From: an uncultured Draconibacterium sp.
Lineage (GTDB): Bacteria; Bacteroidota; Bacteroidia; Bacteroidales; Prolixibacteraceae
DNA: 64,000 nucleotides
Reading direction: 5' to 3'
Assembly: GCF_963675065.1 (NCBI RefSeq)
Contig: NZ_OY775906.1
Coordinates: forward strand, 1,342,001 to 1,406,000
A program made the position numbers and the translations under genes. Below are positions 1 to 8,823 of the stretch, piece by piece (position 1 is the first letter of the stretch; each line of letters starts with the position of its first letter). The notes beneath the pieces were generated by a model. The model was not told the DNA's origin. It saw only the letters and a program-made list of their open reading frames with translations, and did no database searches.

Positions 1-99
1 GGCTAAATGTACAAACTAAATCAAAAGTATAAAACACCAAGATAGAATCCAAGCCCCACTTTTCCGATGTAGTGCAAAGGGGTAATCTACCTCCTGGTA

Positions 100-119
100 C
101 CGATACGCTTCGCTATCGG
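100..119. repeat. short palindromic hairpin (REP-like)
   Basis: Arms CCGATA (100-105) and TATCGG (114-119) flank an 8-nt loop in the non-coding stretch before the first gene. Short GC-rich hairpins of this kind are scattered between genes in Bacteroidota. There is no T tract, so it is not an obvious terminator. The rest of bases 1-207 holds nothing I can assign. Confidence 0.4.
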
Positions 120-207
120 GATTAGTTCAACTTACAAATTTCAGTGCGCTACGCTTCTGAAAATCGAGTTTCACTGAATAAAAATTCAGGAAGCCTGATG
201 TCAGATT

Positions 208-1437
208 TTACGCCACTTTTTGCTTTGCTTTTGGCATATCAAAATATTTTTGAAATAATGCAAAGCGTTGCGACTTGCTTTGCGTGCGTTTCTTACGTAA
301 ATAATCGAAATGCAAGGGCGATACTTTTTCAATTTCTTCTAAATAATCGTTACTATACCACGTGTGATTTAAACCCACCGATTCAACAGTCATCATCTCA
401 ATGCTCCGATTCATTAAACCCAAAAAATCATCGCTTTTAACGCCATTAAAACAACGCATTTCTTCCAGTGCCTCGCGCCCAAAATGAATGGTTTTATTTA
501 CATAGCGCCCCAGATCCTTTTCAGGTAAACAAGAGAAAATGGTTTTGGTAGAAGCTAATGAATCCTCTTTTACATCCTGAATATCGTCGAGAAGTTGCAA
601 ATAAACTCCGTAACCAAAAAGCGCTTGTTCCTGCTCTCTGGTCATTTCACCGGCCACCAGGTAACCATCGGCTAAAACTGATGCTCCGCCTTTTTCAAAA
701 CAAATAGTACATATCTCATCATCAGACAGGCCATTCTGTGCGATCATTTTCAGGCTATTGGTTTGCCCCTGCTGAATGGCGTACAAACTTTCATACACCT
801 TTGGAAATTCGCCACGTGGAAATTCATCCTCAAACATGGTAATTAAACGGAACAACTGCTTTTCGGTATGATTTACCGCTTCCTCAGGCAAGCCATGCAA
901 TCGACGATCGAAACGAGCTGAAAAAGCTTGTTTCTCAACTTTACTAAGCTCAGGATCGTCCAGTAAATTATCGCTGTACGGGTAGATCATGGAATAAGCA
1001 AATACCGACGGCGTAATCTTTACCGGCTTTTCAGCCATGAGTTGCAGACCATTCATTATCCACACATTTCGCATTCCCTGGTAAATATCTTCAGGTTCTA
1101 ACTCAGGACCGAATGCACGTGCACGATAGAAAAAATCTTTCGAAACATCTTTGAATTCCTCTGACAGGATAATTTCAAGGTGCCCCGGATTAAAATCAAA
1201 AACAGTCTCCAGGAACGACCGGAACATAGGAAAAAATGACTTCGCAGGATCACGTTGCACCTGTTGTGCCTTACGAACATTCTGCAGGTCTTTCAACTTC
1301 TTTTGAAAACCATCAAAGTTGCGTTCGTGAGTGAACTTTTCTTCTGCTGAATAAGTGTTATGAAATTGCGGAAAAGTATCGGGGCTCCGCTCCCACATTT
1401 CTTTAAAATGGTCGATGTAATCCTGAACAGGTAGCAT
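208..1437 (-). CDS. class I isoprenoid biosynthesis-type enzyme
   Basis: A 409-aa, apparently soluble, probably all-helical protein with two aspartate-rich motifs spaced as in the trans-prenyltransferase/terpene synthase fold: DNLLDD near residue 156 and LLDDIQDVKED near residue 283. In that fold such motifs hold magnesium and the diphosphate of a prenyl substrate. Overall the sequence is unlike ordinary farnesyl or octaprenyl diphosphate synthases, and the first motif is not the canonical DDxxD. It is therefore called only as a class I isoprenoid-type enzyme with unknown substrate; it may be a terpene synthase-like or squalene/phytoene synthase-like protein. No terpenoid genes lie next to it. 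It is transcribed alone on the minus strand, downstream of yebC and separated from it by a terminator-like hairpin. Confidence 0.6.
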   Translation of the reverse strand: MLPVQDYIDHFKEMWERSPDTFPQFHNTYSAEEKFTHERNFDGFQKKLKDLQNVRKAQQVQRDPAKSFFPMFRSFLETVFDFNPGHLEIILSEEFKDVSKDFFYRARAFGPELEPEDIYQGMRNVWIMNGLQLMAEKPVKITPSVFAYSMIYPYSDNLLDDPELSKVEKQAFSARFDRRLHGLPEEAVNHTEKQLFRLITMFEDEFPRGEFPKVYESLYAIQQGQTNSLKMIAQNGLSDDEICTICFEKGGASVLADGYLVAGEMTREQEQALFGYGVYLQLLDDIQDVKEDSLASTKTIFSCLPEKDLGRYVNKTIHFGREALEEMRCFNGVKSDDFLGLMNRSIEMMTVESVGLNHTWYSNDYLEEIEKVSPLHFDYLRKKRTQSKSQRFALFQKYFDMPKAKQKVA

Positions 1438-1529
1438 AAATCTTTGTTTTCCCCGAAATTAGCGGATATAAAAGAAATGCATGCAATTTATTAGATGACC
1501 GTAGGAATTTTGAGGGTTAAATGGGTTTT

Positions 1530-1590
1530 AAAAACTGTAAGTATCATTTCAAACGATATTCGGATTTCCGTGCCGTCTGAAATGATACTT
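1530..1590 (-). terminator. hairpin downstream of yebC
   Basis: A perfect 13-bp inverted repeat, AAGTATCATTTCA at 1539-1551 and its complement at 1578-1590, with a 26-nt loop. Read on the minus strand it ends in ACAGTTTTT, so it can work as a terminator for yebC. The loop is long for an intrinsic terminator. Confidence 0.55.
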
Positions 1591-1598
1591 GCAATTTA

Positions 1599-2309
1599 TT
1601 ATGCAATGTTGGTATAAACAGCCTGAACGTCTTCGTCCTCTTCCATTCTATCCAACATCTTTTCAATTTCTTCCATCTGTTCTTCGGTAAATTCTACAGG
1701 AGTGGTTGGAATACGTTGAAGTTCTGCTTTTTTAACGTCAATATTTAGTTCTTCAAACTTATGCGCCATGTCGCTAAAACTGGTGTATTCGCCATAAGCA
1801 TAATACGTTCCTTCGTTCTCCTCAATTTCATCCAAACCGGCATCAATCAGCTCCAGCTCAATATCTTCCAGTTCCATTCCTTCCGGCATATCAAACTCAA
1901 AAACAGCTTTTCTTGAAAACATAAATTCCAGCGAACCATTAGGAACCTGACCACCACCGGCTTTATTAAAATAACTTTTTACATTAGCCACTGTACGCGT
2001 TGTATTATCGGTTGCTGCCTCAACAAAAACCAATACGCCATGCGGGCCTTTTCCTTCGTAGGTAGTTTCAATATATGCTGCTGCATCTTTTCCCGCTGCA
2101 CGTTTAATGGCGGCATCGATATTCGCCTTTGGCATATTTTGCGCTTTGGCGTTCATGATTGCTGTACGCAGCGCAGGATTTAAATCCGCTTCAGGCCCAC
2201 CTTCTTTTGCTGCAATGGTTATTTTCTTCGAAAGTTTTGGAAAAACCCTCGACATTTTATCCCAGCGTTTCTCCTTCGCTGCCCTCCGGTATTCAAATGC
2301 TCTTCCCAT
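1599..2309 (-). CDS. yebC: YebC/PmpR family protein
   Basis: A 236-aa protein starting MGRAFEYRRAAKEKRWDKMS, the typical N-terminus of the YebC/PmpR family in Bacteroidota, followed by the conserved core (GPEADLNPALRTAI, NMPKANIDAAIKRA, YEGKGPHGVLV). Family members are described as DNA-binding regulators and, more recently, as ribosome-associated factors that relieve stalling at proline-rich stretches. The open frame runs 21 codons further upstream, but the family alignment and the promoter position support the ATG at 2307-2309. The C-terminal half is acidic, as usual. The gene stands alone with its own promoter (2336-2367) and a downstream hairpin. Confidence 0.93.
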   Translation of the reverse strand: MGRAFEYRRAAKEKRWDKMSRVFPKLSKKITIAAKEGGPEADLNPALRTAIMNAKAQNMPKANIDAAIKRAAGKDAAAYIETTYEGKGPHGVLVFVEAATDNTTRTVANVKSYFNKAGGGQVPNGSLEFMFSRKAVFEFDMPEGMELEDIELELIDAGLDEIEENEGTYYAYGEYTSFSDMAHKFEELNIDVKKAELQRIPTTPVEFTEEQMEEIEKMLDRMEEDEDVQAVYTNIA

Positions 2310-2335
2310 GAATAAGTCTGTTTTGAAATTTTGTG

Positions 2336-2367
2336 CGAAAGTAAATACAGAAAACCTAATTACCAAA
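2336..2367 (-). promoter_or_regulatory. Bacteroidota-type promoter for yebC
   Basis: On the minus strand TTTG (2367-2364), a 20-bp spacer and TACTTTCG (2343-2336) match the Bacteroidota primary sigma consensus TTTG-N19-21-TAnnTTTG with one mismatch in the -7 box. It lies 26 bp before the chosen ATG, which supports that start. Confidence 0.6.
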
Positions 2368-2455
2368 AACAACGCTGGTGTTTTTTACCGTTATTTCGGT
2401 TCCGGTAACAATTTCTGTTCATGATTTATAAGATAATTATACTAGTTCGATCAAC

Positions 2456-2584
2456 CTAATAAAGAATCTTCTTCGGTTTACAAACCTTATCTTCCTTTTT
2501 TACTTTGGCGCCACATTTTTTGCAACTGTATTTTGGATCTTCTTTATCTTGAAAATCTTTTTTTTTACATGCTTTTTTACTCAT
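2456..2584 (-). CDS. 42-aa Cys/Lys-rich small protein
   Basis: A short frame of 42 codons encoding a lysine-rich peptide, starting MSKKACKKKD, with a CKKC pair in the middle (SCKKCGAKVKK) and two further cysteines. This resembles half of a zinc ribbon or a small rubredoxin-like knuckle. Its ATG overlaps the stop of the upstream kinase/RapZ-C gene (ATGA at 2584-2581), so it is probably translationally coupled to it. Function is unknown. The overlap, the CxxCG motif and the lack of a better use for the interval support a real gene, but it is too short to be certain. Confidence 0.6.
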   Translation of the reverse strand: MSKKACKKKDFQDKEDPKYSCKKCGAKVKKEDKVCKPKKILY

Positions 2585-4014
2585 CTCCAATTTTCCTGTT
2601 CACGATGTACTACAACAACATTCACAGGATAATTGTTTTGCAAATACTCTCCAATCTTCTCGGCCGAATATACTGAGCGGTGCTGTCCGCCCGTACAACC
2701 AAAACCAAGCGAAAGATGTGTAAAACCACGCTCGAGGTAAACTTTCACCGATTGATCGACAAGAATTTTTACTGCATCAATAAAAAGCCTGATCTCTGAT
2801 TTTTGCTCCAGAAATTCCTGCACCGACATATCTTTACCACTAAGCTGTTTGTACTCTTCGTACCGCCCCGGATTGTTTATAGCACGGCAATCGAAAACAT
2901 GGCCGCCACCATTACCCGAAGGATCTTCAGGATAACCTTTTTTATACGAGAAACTGGTAATTCGCACGGTAAGGTTCGATTTTTCCTGCCCTATTTCCTT
3001 TAAAACTTCCGAGTGCGTAAGTTGCTTTAATACATTGGTCAGTTCCGGCAAATCAACCGGCAAATTCAAATCGGCAAGCAAAACTTCCAGGTTTTTCAGG
3101 GCGTAAGGAATACTTTTCAGGAAATGTTCCTTCTTCTCGTAAAAGCCACGGAATCCGTAAGCTCCCATCGCCTGCATAATACGAATGAGCACAAAACCTT
3201 TAAAGTAAGCTGAGAACTTCTCTTCATCAACTTTCATGTATTTCTTTAGTTCCGAAATATAATAGTTGTAAAGTTGAGTACGAACGCTTTCAGGAATATC
3301 GGCTTTTCCATCATAAAGCAAGGATGCCAGATCGTATTGTAGCGCCCCTAAACGTCCGCCCTGGTAGTCGATAAAATACACATCATCATCTTTCAGCATC
3401 ACGTTGCGCGACTGGAAATCGCGGTATAGAAAATAGTTGGAACTTGCACTCAGTAAGTAATTACTAAACAACTGAAAATCATCTTCCAATGCCTGTTCAT
3501 CAAAATGTATTTTTGCCAACTTCAGAAAATAGTATTTGAAATAGTTCAAATCCCACATCATCGATTGTTTATCGAAAGCTTCGCGCGGATAACACACCGA
3601 ATAATCCATTTCTTTTCCGGCAATAATCTGGATTTTTGGCAGCGCCTGCAGCACCTTCTTATATTTCGAAATTATATTTTCCGAAAAACCTTCCTCTTCT
3701 CGTGTTTTTGTCAGGAATTCAAAAAGAGTAGTGTTGCCCAAATCTTCCAGTAAATACTTTTTCAAATCGGAGCTAACAGCGTACACTTTCGGCACTTTTA
3801 TTCCTTTGTTATAAAAATGATTACTGAACGAAAGAAAAGCCGTATTCTCTTTTACATCGTTATTGATGGCACCAATTATTGTTCGGTGTTCGTTGCCCAA
3901 ACGACAATACTGGCGGTACGATCCGGACGGAGGCAGCAATTCAAAACGTTCAACTTTTTCGTTAAAATGACTCTCAAAGAGTTGGACTATTTCGTTTTTT
4001 TCTGAAGTATTCAA
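2581..4014 (-). CDS. phosphotransferase (APH fold) fused to RapZ C-terminal domain
   Basis: A 477-aa two-domain protein. Residues about 1-330 form an aminoglycoside phosphotransferase/AmgK-like kinase: the catalytic loop YRDFQSRNVM and the metal-binding FIDYQGG motif are both present. Residues about 345-477 match the C-terminal domain of RapZ, with GGHVFDCRAINNPGR and GFGCTGGQHRSVY. In Enterobacteria this RapZ domain binds glucosamine-6-phosphate and the RNA-degradation machinery, but the usual RapZ P-loop kinase half is absent here. AmgK-type kinases phosphorylate amino sugars in peptidoglycan recycling, so a sugar-kinase role with amino-sugar sensing is plausible; this is inference. The gene is divergent from the ydcF-like gene (49 bp) and overlaps the following 42-aa gene by 4 bp. 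Confidence 0.8.
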   Translation of the reverse strand: MNTSEKNEIVQLFESHFNEKVERFELLPPSGSYRQYCRLGNEHRTIIGAINNDVKENTAFLSFSNHFYNKGIKVPKVYAVSSDLKKYLLEDLGNTTLFEFLTKTREEEGFSENIISKYKKVLQALPKIQIIAGKEMDYSVCYPREAFDKQSMMWDLNYFKYYFLKLAKIHFDEQALEDDFQLFSNYLLSASSNYFLYRDFQSRNVMLKDDDVYFIDYQGGRLGALQYDLASLLYDGKADIPESVRTQLYNYYISELKKYMKVDEEKFSAYFKGFVLIRIMQAMGAYGFRGFYEKKEHFLKSIPYALKNLEVLLADLNLPVDLPELTNVLKQLTHSEVLKEIGQEKSNLTVRITSFSYKKGYPEDPSGNGGGHVFDCRAINNPGRYEEYKQLSGKDMSVQEFLEQKSEIRLFIDAVKILVDQSVKVYLERGFTHLSLGFGCTGGQHRSVYSAEKIGEYLQNNYPVNVVVVHREQENWR

Positions 4015-4063
4015 TGATCGAATTTTTAAATTAAAACTACATTTATGGTCTTAAACGTTAGCT

Positions 4064-4786
4064 ATGTTTAAAACAAAAATCAAAAATATCCTTTTTTTGA
4101 GATTACTACGAAAATTCTTTGTATTGATTGGAATTTTCTTTGTTGTTTGTCTCGTATTTTCTTTCACCGAACAACCTTACCGGGGGTACCACTGGCTGGG
4201 TACAAGCAAATCAGAATTAAAATGGGAACCTAAAGCTATTATTTTATTGGGCGGCGGTGGAATGCCAAGCCAAAGCAACCTGATGCGCAGCTGGTACACC
4301 GAAAAAGCGGCAAAATCATTTCCCGAATCAAAAGTAATTGTAGCCATGCCCGGCTTATTAAGCGACAGTTTGAGTACACCTCAATTAATGAAATCGGAAC
4401 TCGAACTGAGAGGTATTTCTGCAGAACGCATTGCTTTCGAAGCCGAAGGAACAAACACCCGCTCGCAGGCATTGAAATGTCAGGGAATAATAAAAATGCA
4501 GGACCCCATTTTATTGGTTACTTCTCCGGAGCATATGCGTCGTGCCGTTTTGGCTTTCAAAAAAGTTGGCTTTGAAAAAGTGAACGCCCTGCCCGCTTTT
4601 GAAAATGCTGCCGAAGCCGATTTTTCGTTTACCGACGATGAGCTGGGCGGCAACACAATCCTGATTCCAGATGTTGGGAACAACATTAATATGCGTTACC
4701 AAATGTGGAACCACTTAAAATATGAGATTCTGATTGCCCGCGAAATAGTCGCACTCAGCTACTACAAACTTAGGGGCTGGATATAA
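4064..4786 (+). CDS. YdcF/SanA/ElyC family (DUF218) membrane protein
   Basis: A 240-aa protein with one N-terminal membrane segment (about residues 13-35) followed by a DUF218 domain. The conserved features are the early AIILLGGGG motif, the NTRSQA segment and LLVTSPEHMRRAV. In SanA, ElyC and YdcF the domain is associated with cell-envelope integrity and lipid-carrier metabolism, but the reaction is not settled. The domain would face the periplasm here. The ATG at 4064 gives a short start before the membrane helix. It ends 3 bp before the convergent M28 peptidase gene. Confidence 0.8.
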   Translation: MFKTKIKNILFLRLLRKFFVLIGIFFVVCLVFSFTEQPYRGYHWLGTSKSELKWEPKAIILLGGGGMPSQSNLMRSWYTEKAAKSFPESKVIVAMPGLLSDSLSTPQLMKSELELRGISAERIAFEAEGTNTRSQALKCQGIIKMQDPILLVTSPEHMRRAVLAFKKVGFEKVNALPAFENAAEADFSFTDDELGGNTILIPDVGNNINMRYQMWNHLKYEILIAREIVALSYYKLRGWI

Positions 4787-4789
4787 ATA

Positions 4790-6553
4790 CTACAATTGAA
4801 CAATTAAAACAGTAGGTTTTTCATCGCGCAAAATATCAACAGAAATAGTTGCACCGGCTTCCAGTTTTTGCAGACGATCCATGTATTCATAAATATTACT
4901 CACCTTTTTCCCGTCGATGGCAACAATAATGTCTCCTTTTTTCATTCCGGCAGCATATGCCGGTTTGCCTTTCGAAATGGCATCAACACGCATTCCGCGT
5001 TTTTCCACACCGGCAAAATCGGGCATTACTCCCAGCGTCACTTTAAAACGGCCTCCTCTGCTACGCTGGAACTTGCTTCCGGCTTCCTGGAAAGTTAATT
5101 TCTCAGCACGGTTCACCACCTCGTCAACCAAAGCTGCCGAATAGTTCATCACTTTTTGTGCGCCTTCATAATTGATCAGTTCGGCATCGTCTTGAGGTGT
5201 ATGATAATCGGGATGAGCACCGGTGGAAATGTAGATTACAGGAATATCCTCCAGATAAAACGAAGCATGGTCTGATGGGCCGATTCCTTCGCCGGTAAAT
5301 GCCACCGTAAAATCCGGATTCAGATCATTTAACAAATCTTCGGTTTCTTCAGCAGTTTTTGTTCCGCCAATACTCAAACTATTATCGTCTTTTAGGCGGC
5401 CAATCATATCAAAATTGAACATGGCCACCATTTTATCGGTTTCAACCGGAGGTTTCATAGTAAAAGCTTTCGAGCCCAATAACCCCATTTCTTCCGCTCC
5501 AAACGCCACAAAAATTACACTGCGTTTATTGCTTTTATCACCTGCTAATTTCTCTGCCATTTGAATAACTGCAGAGACGCCCGAGGCATTGTCATCTGCT
5601 CCGTTGTGAACGGCAACGGTATCGATTGCGCGCGATCCGGAACCTAGTCCGCCCATTCCCAAATGATCGAAATGGGCACCCACAACCACATATTCATTTT
5701 TCAAGCTATCGTCGTTTCCTGGTAGCATCGCCACCACGTTTTGGGTAGATGTTTCTTTTAATTCAACTTTTACAGTTGTGCTAACTGTTGCCGGAACCCC
5801 GAGGTTTAACCCAGCATTTTGTTCCATTATTTCGGCTTCCAGTTTTTCAACCGTCTGATCGATGGCTTTTAAAATTTCATTGGCAACCGTGCGTGTTACC
5901 TGAATAACCGGTATAGAAAAACGGCTGTTGTTTTTATCAAAAAACAACGAAGACAATTCATCCTCTTCGCTGAATTTTGTACCTGCAACCAAAATAATTC
6001 CCGCGGCACCTTTATCCGATGCTTTTAATGCTTTTGCGCGTTCGCTCGAGAACTCAAGGTACGGACTGTTTGGATTATCAAGATCAGGATCACCCTGAAG
6101 AACCAACATCCATTTTCCACTGACATCAGCTCCATCAAAATCATTCCATTTCAGTGAATCGCGGTTTACTTCAATACCAAAACCTGTAAAAACGACTTCG
6201 GCTTCAGCATTTATATTTGCAGAGAAAGCATAAGGCAAAAAGTCAGTCTCGACTTCGAATTCTGTTCCATTCACCTTCAATTGATTTCCATCGGCAATTT
6301 CGGCTGATGTTACCAGGTTAAATTCCTGAAATCCATTTTCAAATAACAGTTTCAAACCGGCAGCCTCAAATTTTTCAGCAATGTATTGTGCCGCCAATAA
6401 ATCGCCCTGTTCTCCTGATTTGCGTCCTTTTAACGAATCGGAAGCCAGATAATCGATATTGTCATGAATATCTTCAATCGTTATTTCTTTGTCGAATTTA
6501 GGGCCACAAGCTGCCATAAGAATTACAAGCGCAGCAAATACGAAATTCTTCAT
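4790..6553 (-). CDS. M28 family metallopeptidase lipoprotein with PA and PDZ domains
   Basis: A 587-aa lipoprotein; the signal peptide MKNFVFAALVILMAACGPK has a clear lipobox (MAAC), so the ATG at 6551-6553 is preferred over the frame's 11-codon extension. Order of domains: an N-terminal segment typical of M28, a protease-associated (PA) insertion, the M28 catalytic core and a C-terminal PDZ domain (KGKPAYAAGMKKGDIIVAIDG). Zinc-binding motifs are visible: GAHFDHLG, HNGADDNASG, FGAEEMGLLGS, FNFDMIGR and YHTPQDD. It is probably an aminopeptidase anchored in the outer membrane. Convergent with the ydcF-like gene. Confidence 0.9.
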   Translation of the reverse strand: MKNFVFAALVILMAACGPKFDKEITIEDIHDNIDYLASDSLKGRKSGEQGDLLAAQYIAEKFEAAGLKLLFENGFQEFNLVTSAEIADGNQLKVNGTEFEVETDFLPYAFSANINAEAEVVFTGFGIEVNRDSLKWNDFDGADVSGKWMLVLQGDPDLDNPNSPYLEFSSERAKALKASDKGAAGIILVAGTKFSEEDELSSLFFDKNNSRFSIPVIQVTRTVANEILKAIDQTVEKLEAEIMEQNAGLNLGVPATVSTTVKVELKETSTQNVVAMLPGNDDSLKNEYVVVGAHFDHLGMGGLGSGSRAIDTVAVHNGADDNASGVSAVIQMAEKLAGDKSNKRSVIFVAFGAEEMGLLGSKAFTMKPPVETDKMVAMFNFDMIGRLKDDNSLSIGGTKTAEETEDLLNDLNPDFTVAFTGEGIGPSDHASFYLEDIPVIYISTGAHPDYHTPQDDAELINYEGAQKVMNYSAALVDEVVNRAEKLTFQEAGSKFQRSRGGRFKVTLGVMPDFAGVEKRGMRVDAISKGKPAYAAGMKKGDIIVAIDGKKVSNIYEYMDRLQKLEAGATISVDILRDEKPTVLIVQL

Positions 6554-6718
6554 AAACACGAAATTTATTTTTGGTTTTGAAAACATCGAGGAATATTTTT
6601 GGTTTTATGTTTTGTACACACTTCTAAAGAGTTGACAAATGCATAGCAATAATAACCATAAAACGCGATATAAAAAAAGGAGATGTGTATATTTACCACT
6701 TCGTAAAAAATAAACATT

Positions 6719-8806
6719 TTGATCTCATTCGGCATAAAATACTGGTTTATATTGTTGCTCTCCATCACCGTTGCATCGGCAGGTGTTGTAGTACTACTTT
6801 ATTACAAAAATAAAGCGCTAAAAGAACTTTCGAAACTTCAACGAAGTCTGTTGATGGTGCTTAGGTTTCTGGCTTTCTTCCTTGTTGCCTTTTTGCTTTT
6901 ATCGCCTTTTATCCGCAATCTTAAAAAGGTAACTCAAAACCCTGTAATCATAACTGCATGGGATAATTCGGGTTCAGTTGTTTCGTATGCCGATTCGCTA
7001 CAACTTGCCAAAACAATTAGCGAAGAAAAAGCAAAGATTGAACAGCAATTAGCGGCCGATTTTGAACTGGTGAGCTATACTTTTGGGGAAGAAACGCAAA
7101 CAGGTAACAACCTAAATTTCACTGAAAAAGGATCGAATTATAGCGATTTAATAGCCACGATAACGAACAATCATTTTAATCAGAATATCGGAGCGCTGAT
7201 TGTTGCCGGAGACGGGATTTACAACCAGGGAAAAAATCCACTGAATATGCTCGACCAGGTGAGCTTCCCTGTTTATACTTTCGGACTTGGCGAGACTACA
7301 GTAATTACCGATGCACGTGTACAAAATATCCGTGTTAACCGCACCGCTTTCTCCGGAAATAAATTCCCGGTTGAGGTAGACCTGATGTTTTCGAAACTAA
7401 AAAACACGCCGCTTAAACTTTCTCTTCTTCAAGATGATGAAGAGCTGCAAAGTGTGATGATCACCCCTTCGAACGATAATTTTTTCGATACAAAAGAATT
7501 TGTTCTGGAAGCCGGTTCTGCCGGATTGAAACACTACACAATACATATTCAGGCTGCAACCAACGAGCGAAACACCAAAAACAACAGCGCCGGTTTTGTG
7601 ATCAATGTACTGGAGAACAAACAAAAAATACTGATCATTTCCAACGGATCGCACCCCGATATTGGCGCCATAAAAAATACGCTCGACCAGCAAAAAACAT
7701 ACGAGGTTTCGGTATTTACCGACGAACCGTATCCTGCCGATCTGAGTGATTACAACCTGCTTATTTTAAATCAGCTGCCAAGCACCGGAAAGTCGATGGC
7801 CGAAATTATTGAAAAAGCGAACAACAATCGTTTGCCCATTCTTTTTATTGTTGGCAGCCAAACATTTTTGCAGCAACTAAATATTTTAACCCAGGGAGTA
7901 ACCATTGAACCACTGGCCGGAAGCGGAGAAGAGGCGCAACCGGTTTTCAATTCAAATTACGCCACATTTAATCTCTCGGAAGAGCTGATCGAAATGATCC
8001 CTCAATTTCCTCCGGTGCAGGTTCCGTTTGCCAATTACGAGTTGAATCCGGAATTCTCGCCACTTTTGTATCAAAAACTTAAAGGCATCACAACCGGAAA
8101 ACCACTAATCGCAACCGGGAAACTGGAAGGGCAGAAACGTGGTTATATTTTCGGAGAAGGAATTTGGCGCTGGCGACTGTTCGATTATTACCAAAACCAG
8201 GAACACACCCATTTTAACGAGCTGATAAATCAACTGGTGCAATACCTTGCCTTGCGCGAAAACGAGGACAATTTTATTGTTGAATTCAACCCGGTTTACA
8301 CCGAAGTAGATGACGTGGTTTTAACTGCCGAAGTGTACAACGATGCTTTTGAACGGATAAGTTCGGAAGAAGTAAACATTAAATTTCAAAATGAAAATAA
8401 CGAAGAATACAACCTGACATTTGATGTGCAGGATAAAAATTACTACCTCAACGCGGGACACCTGCCTCTGGGCGACTATTCGTTTACAGCAGAAGTAAGC
8501 ATTGGCAACGAAATTTTTACCGAAACAGGAAGTTTTACAGTGGTTCCGGTTAATGTTGAGAATGTTATAACACAGGCTAACCACACATTACTTTATCAGA
8601 TGGCTAACTTAAGCGGCGGTAAATTCTACCAGCCATCACAAGCCAACGATTTGGTTGACGAATTGCAACAAACCAGTAAATTAAAAGCAACAACTTACTT
8701 TCAGGAAATGGTAAATCAGCTGATAAACCTTCGTTGGTTATTTGTTGTTTTATTATTGCTGTTAAGTACGGAATGGTTTTTGAGAAAGTACTGGGGAATT
8801 TATTAA
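6719..8806 (+). CDS. vWA-domain membrane protein (BatA-like architecture)
   Basis: A 695-aa protein with two N-terminal membrane helices (about residues 5-30 and 42-62), a von Willebrand A-like domain with a MIDAS-type DNSGS motif in TAWDNSGSV, a long extracytoplasmic part and a C-terminal helix (about 670-690). A glutamine-amidotransferase-like Rossmann segment (KILIISNGSHPDIGAI) follows the vWA part. Such proteins are common in Bacteroidota and resemble BatA/BatB relatives; their function is unknown. The start is a TTG at 6719, because the first helix begins directly after it and no ATG is near. It is followed 17 bp later by a lipoprotein gene, probably in one operon. Confidence 0.7.
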   Translation: MISFGIKYWFILLLSITVASAGVVVLLYYKNKALKELSKLQRSLLMVLRFLAFFLVAFLLLSPFIRNLKKVTQNPVIITAWDNSGSVVSYADSLQLAKTISEEKAKIEQQLAADFELVSYTFGEETQTGNNLNFTEKGSNYSDLIATITNNHFNQNIGALIVAGDGIYNQGKNPLNMLDQVSFPVYTFGLGETTVITDARVQNIRVNRTAFSGNKFPVEVDLMFSKLKNTPLKLSLLQDDEELQSVMITPSNDNFFDTKEFVLEAGSAGLKHYTIHIQAATNERNTKNNSAGFVINVLENKQKILIISNGSHPDIGAIKNTLDQQKTYEVSVFTDEPYPADLSDYNLLILNQLPSTGKSMAEIIEKANNNRLPILFIVGSQTFLQQLNILTQGVTIEPLAGSGEEAQPVFNSNYATFNLSEELIEMIPQFPPVQVPFANYELNPEFSPLLYQKLKGITTGKPLIATGKLEGQKRGYIFGEGIWRWRLFDYYQNQEHTHFNELINQLVQYLALRENEDNFIVEFNPVYTEVDDVVLTAEVYNDAFERISSEEVNIKFQNENNEEYNLTFDVQDKNYYLNAGHLPLGDYSFTAEVSIGNEIFTETGSFTVVPVNVENVITQANHTLLYQMANLSGGKFYQPSQANDLVDELQQTSKLKATTYFQEMVNQLINLRWLFVVLLLLLSTEWFLRKYWGIY

Positions 8807-8823
8807 ACAACATTCATTTTACG

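Noticed and set aside
144..440. 98-codon plus-strand frame opposite the first gene
   Set aside because: Lies within the conserved class I isoprenoid enzyme in another frame and shows no family features.
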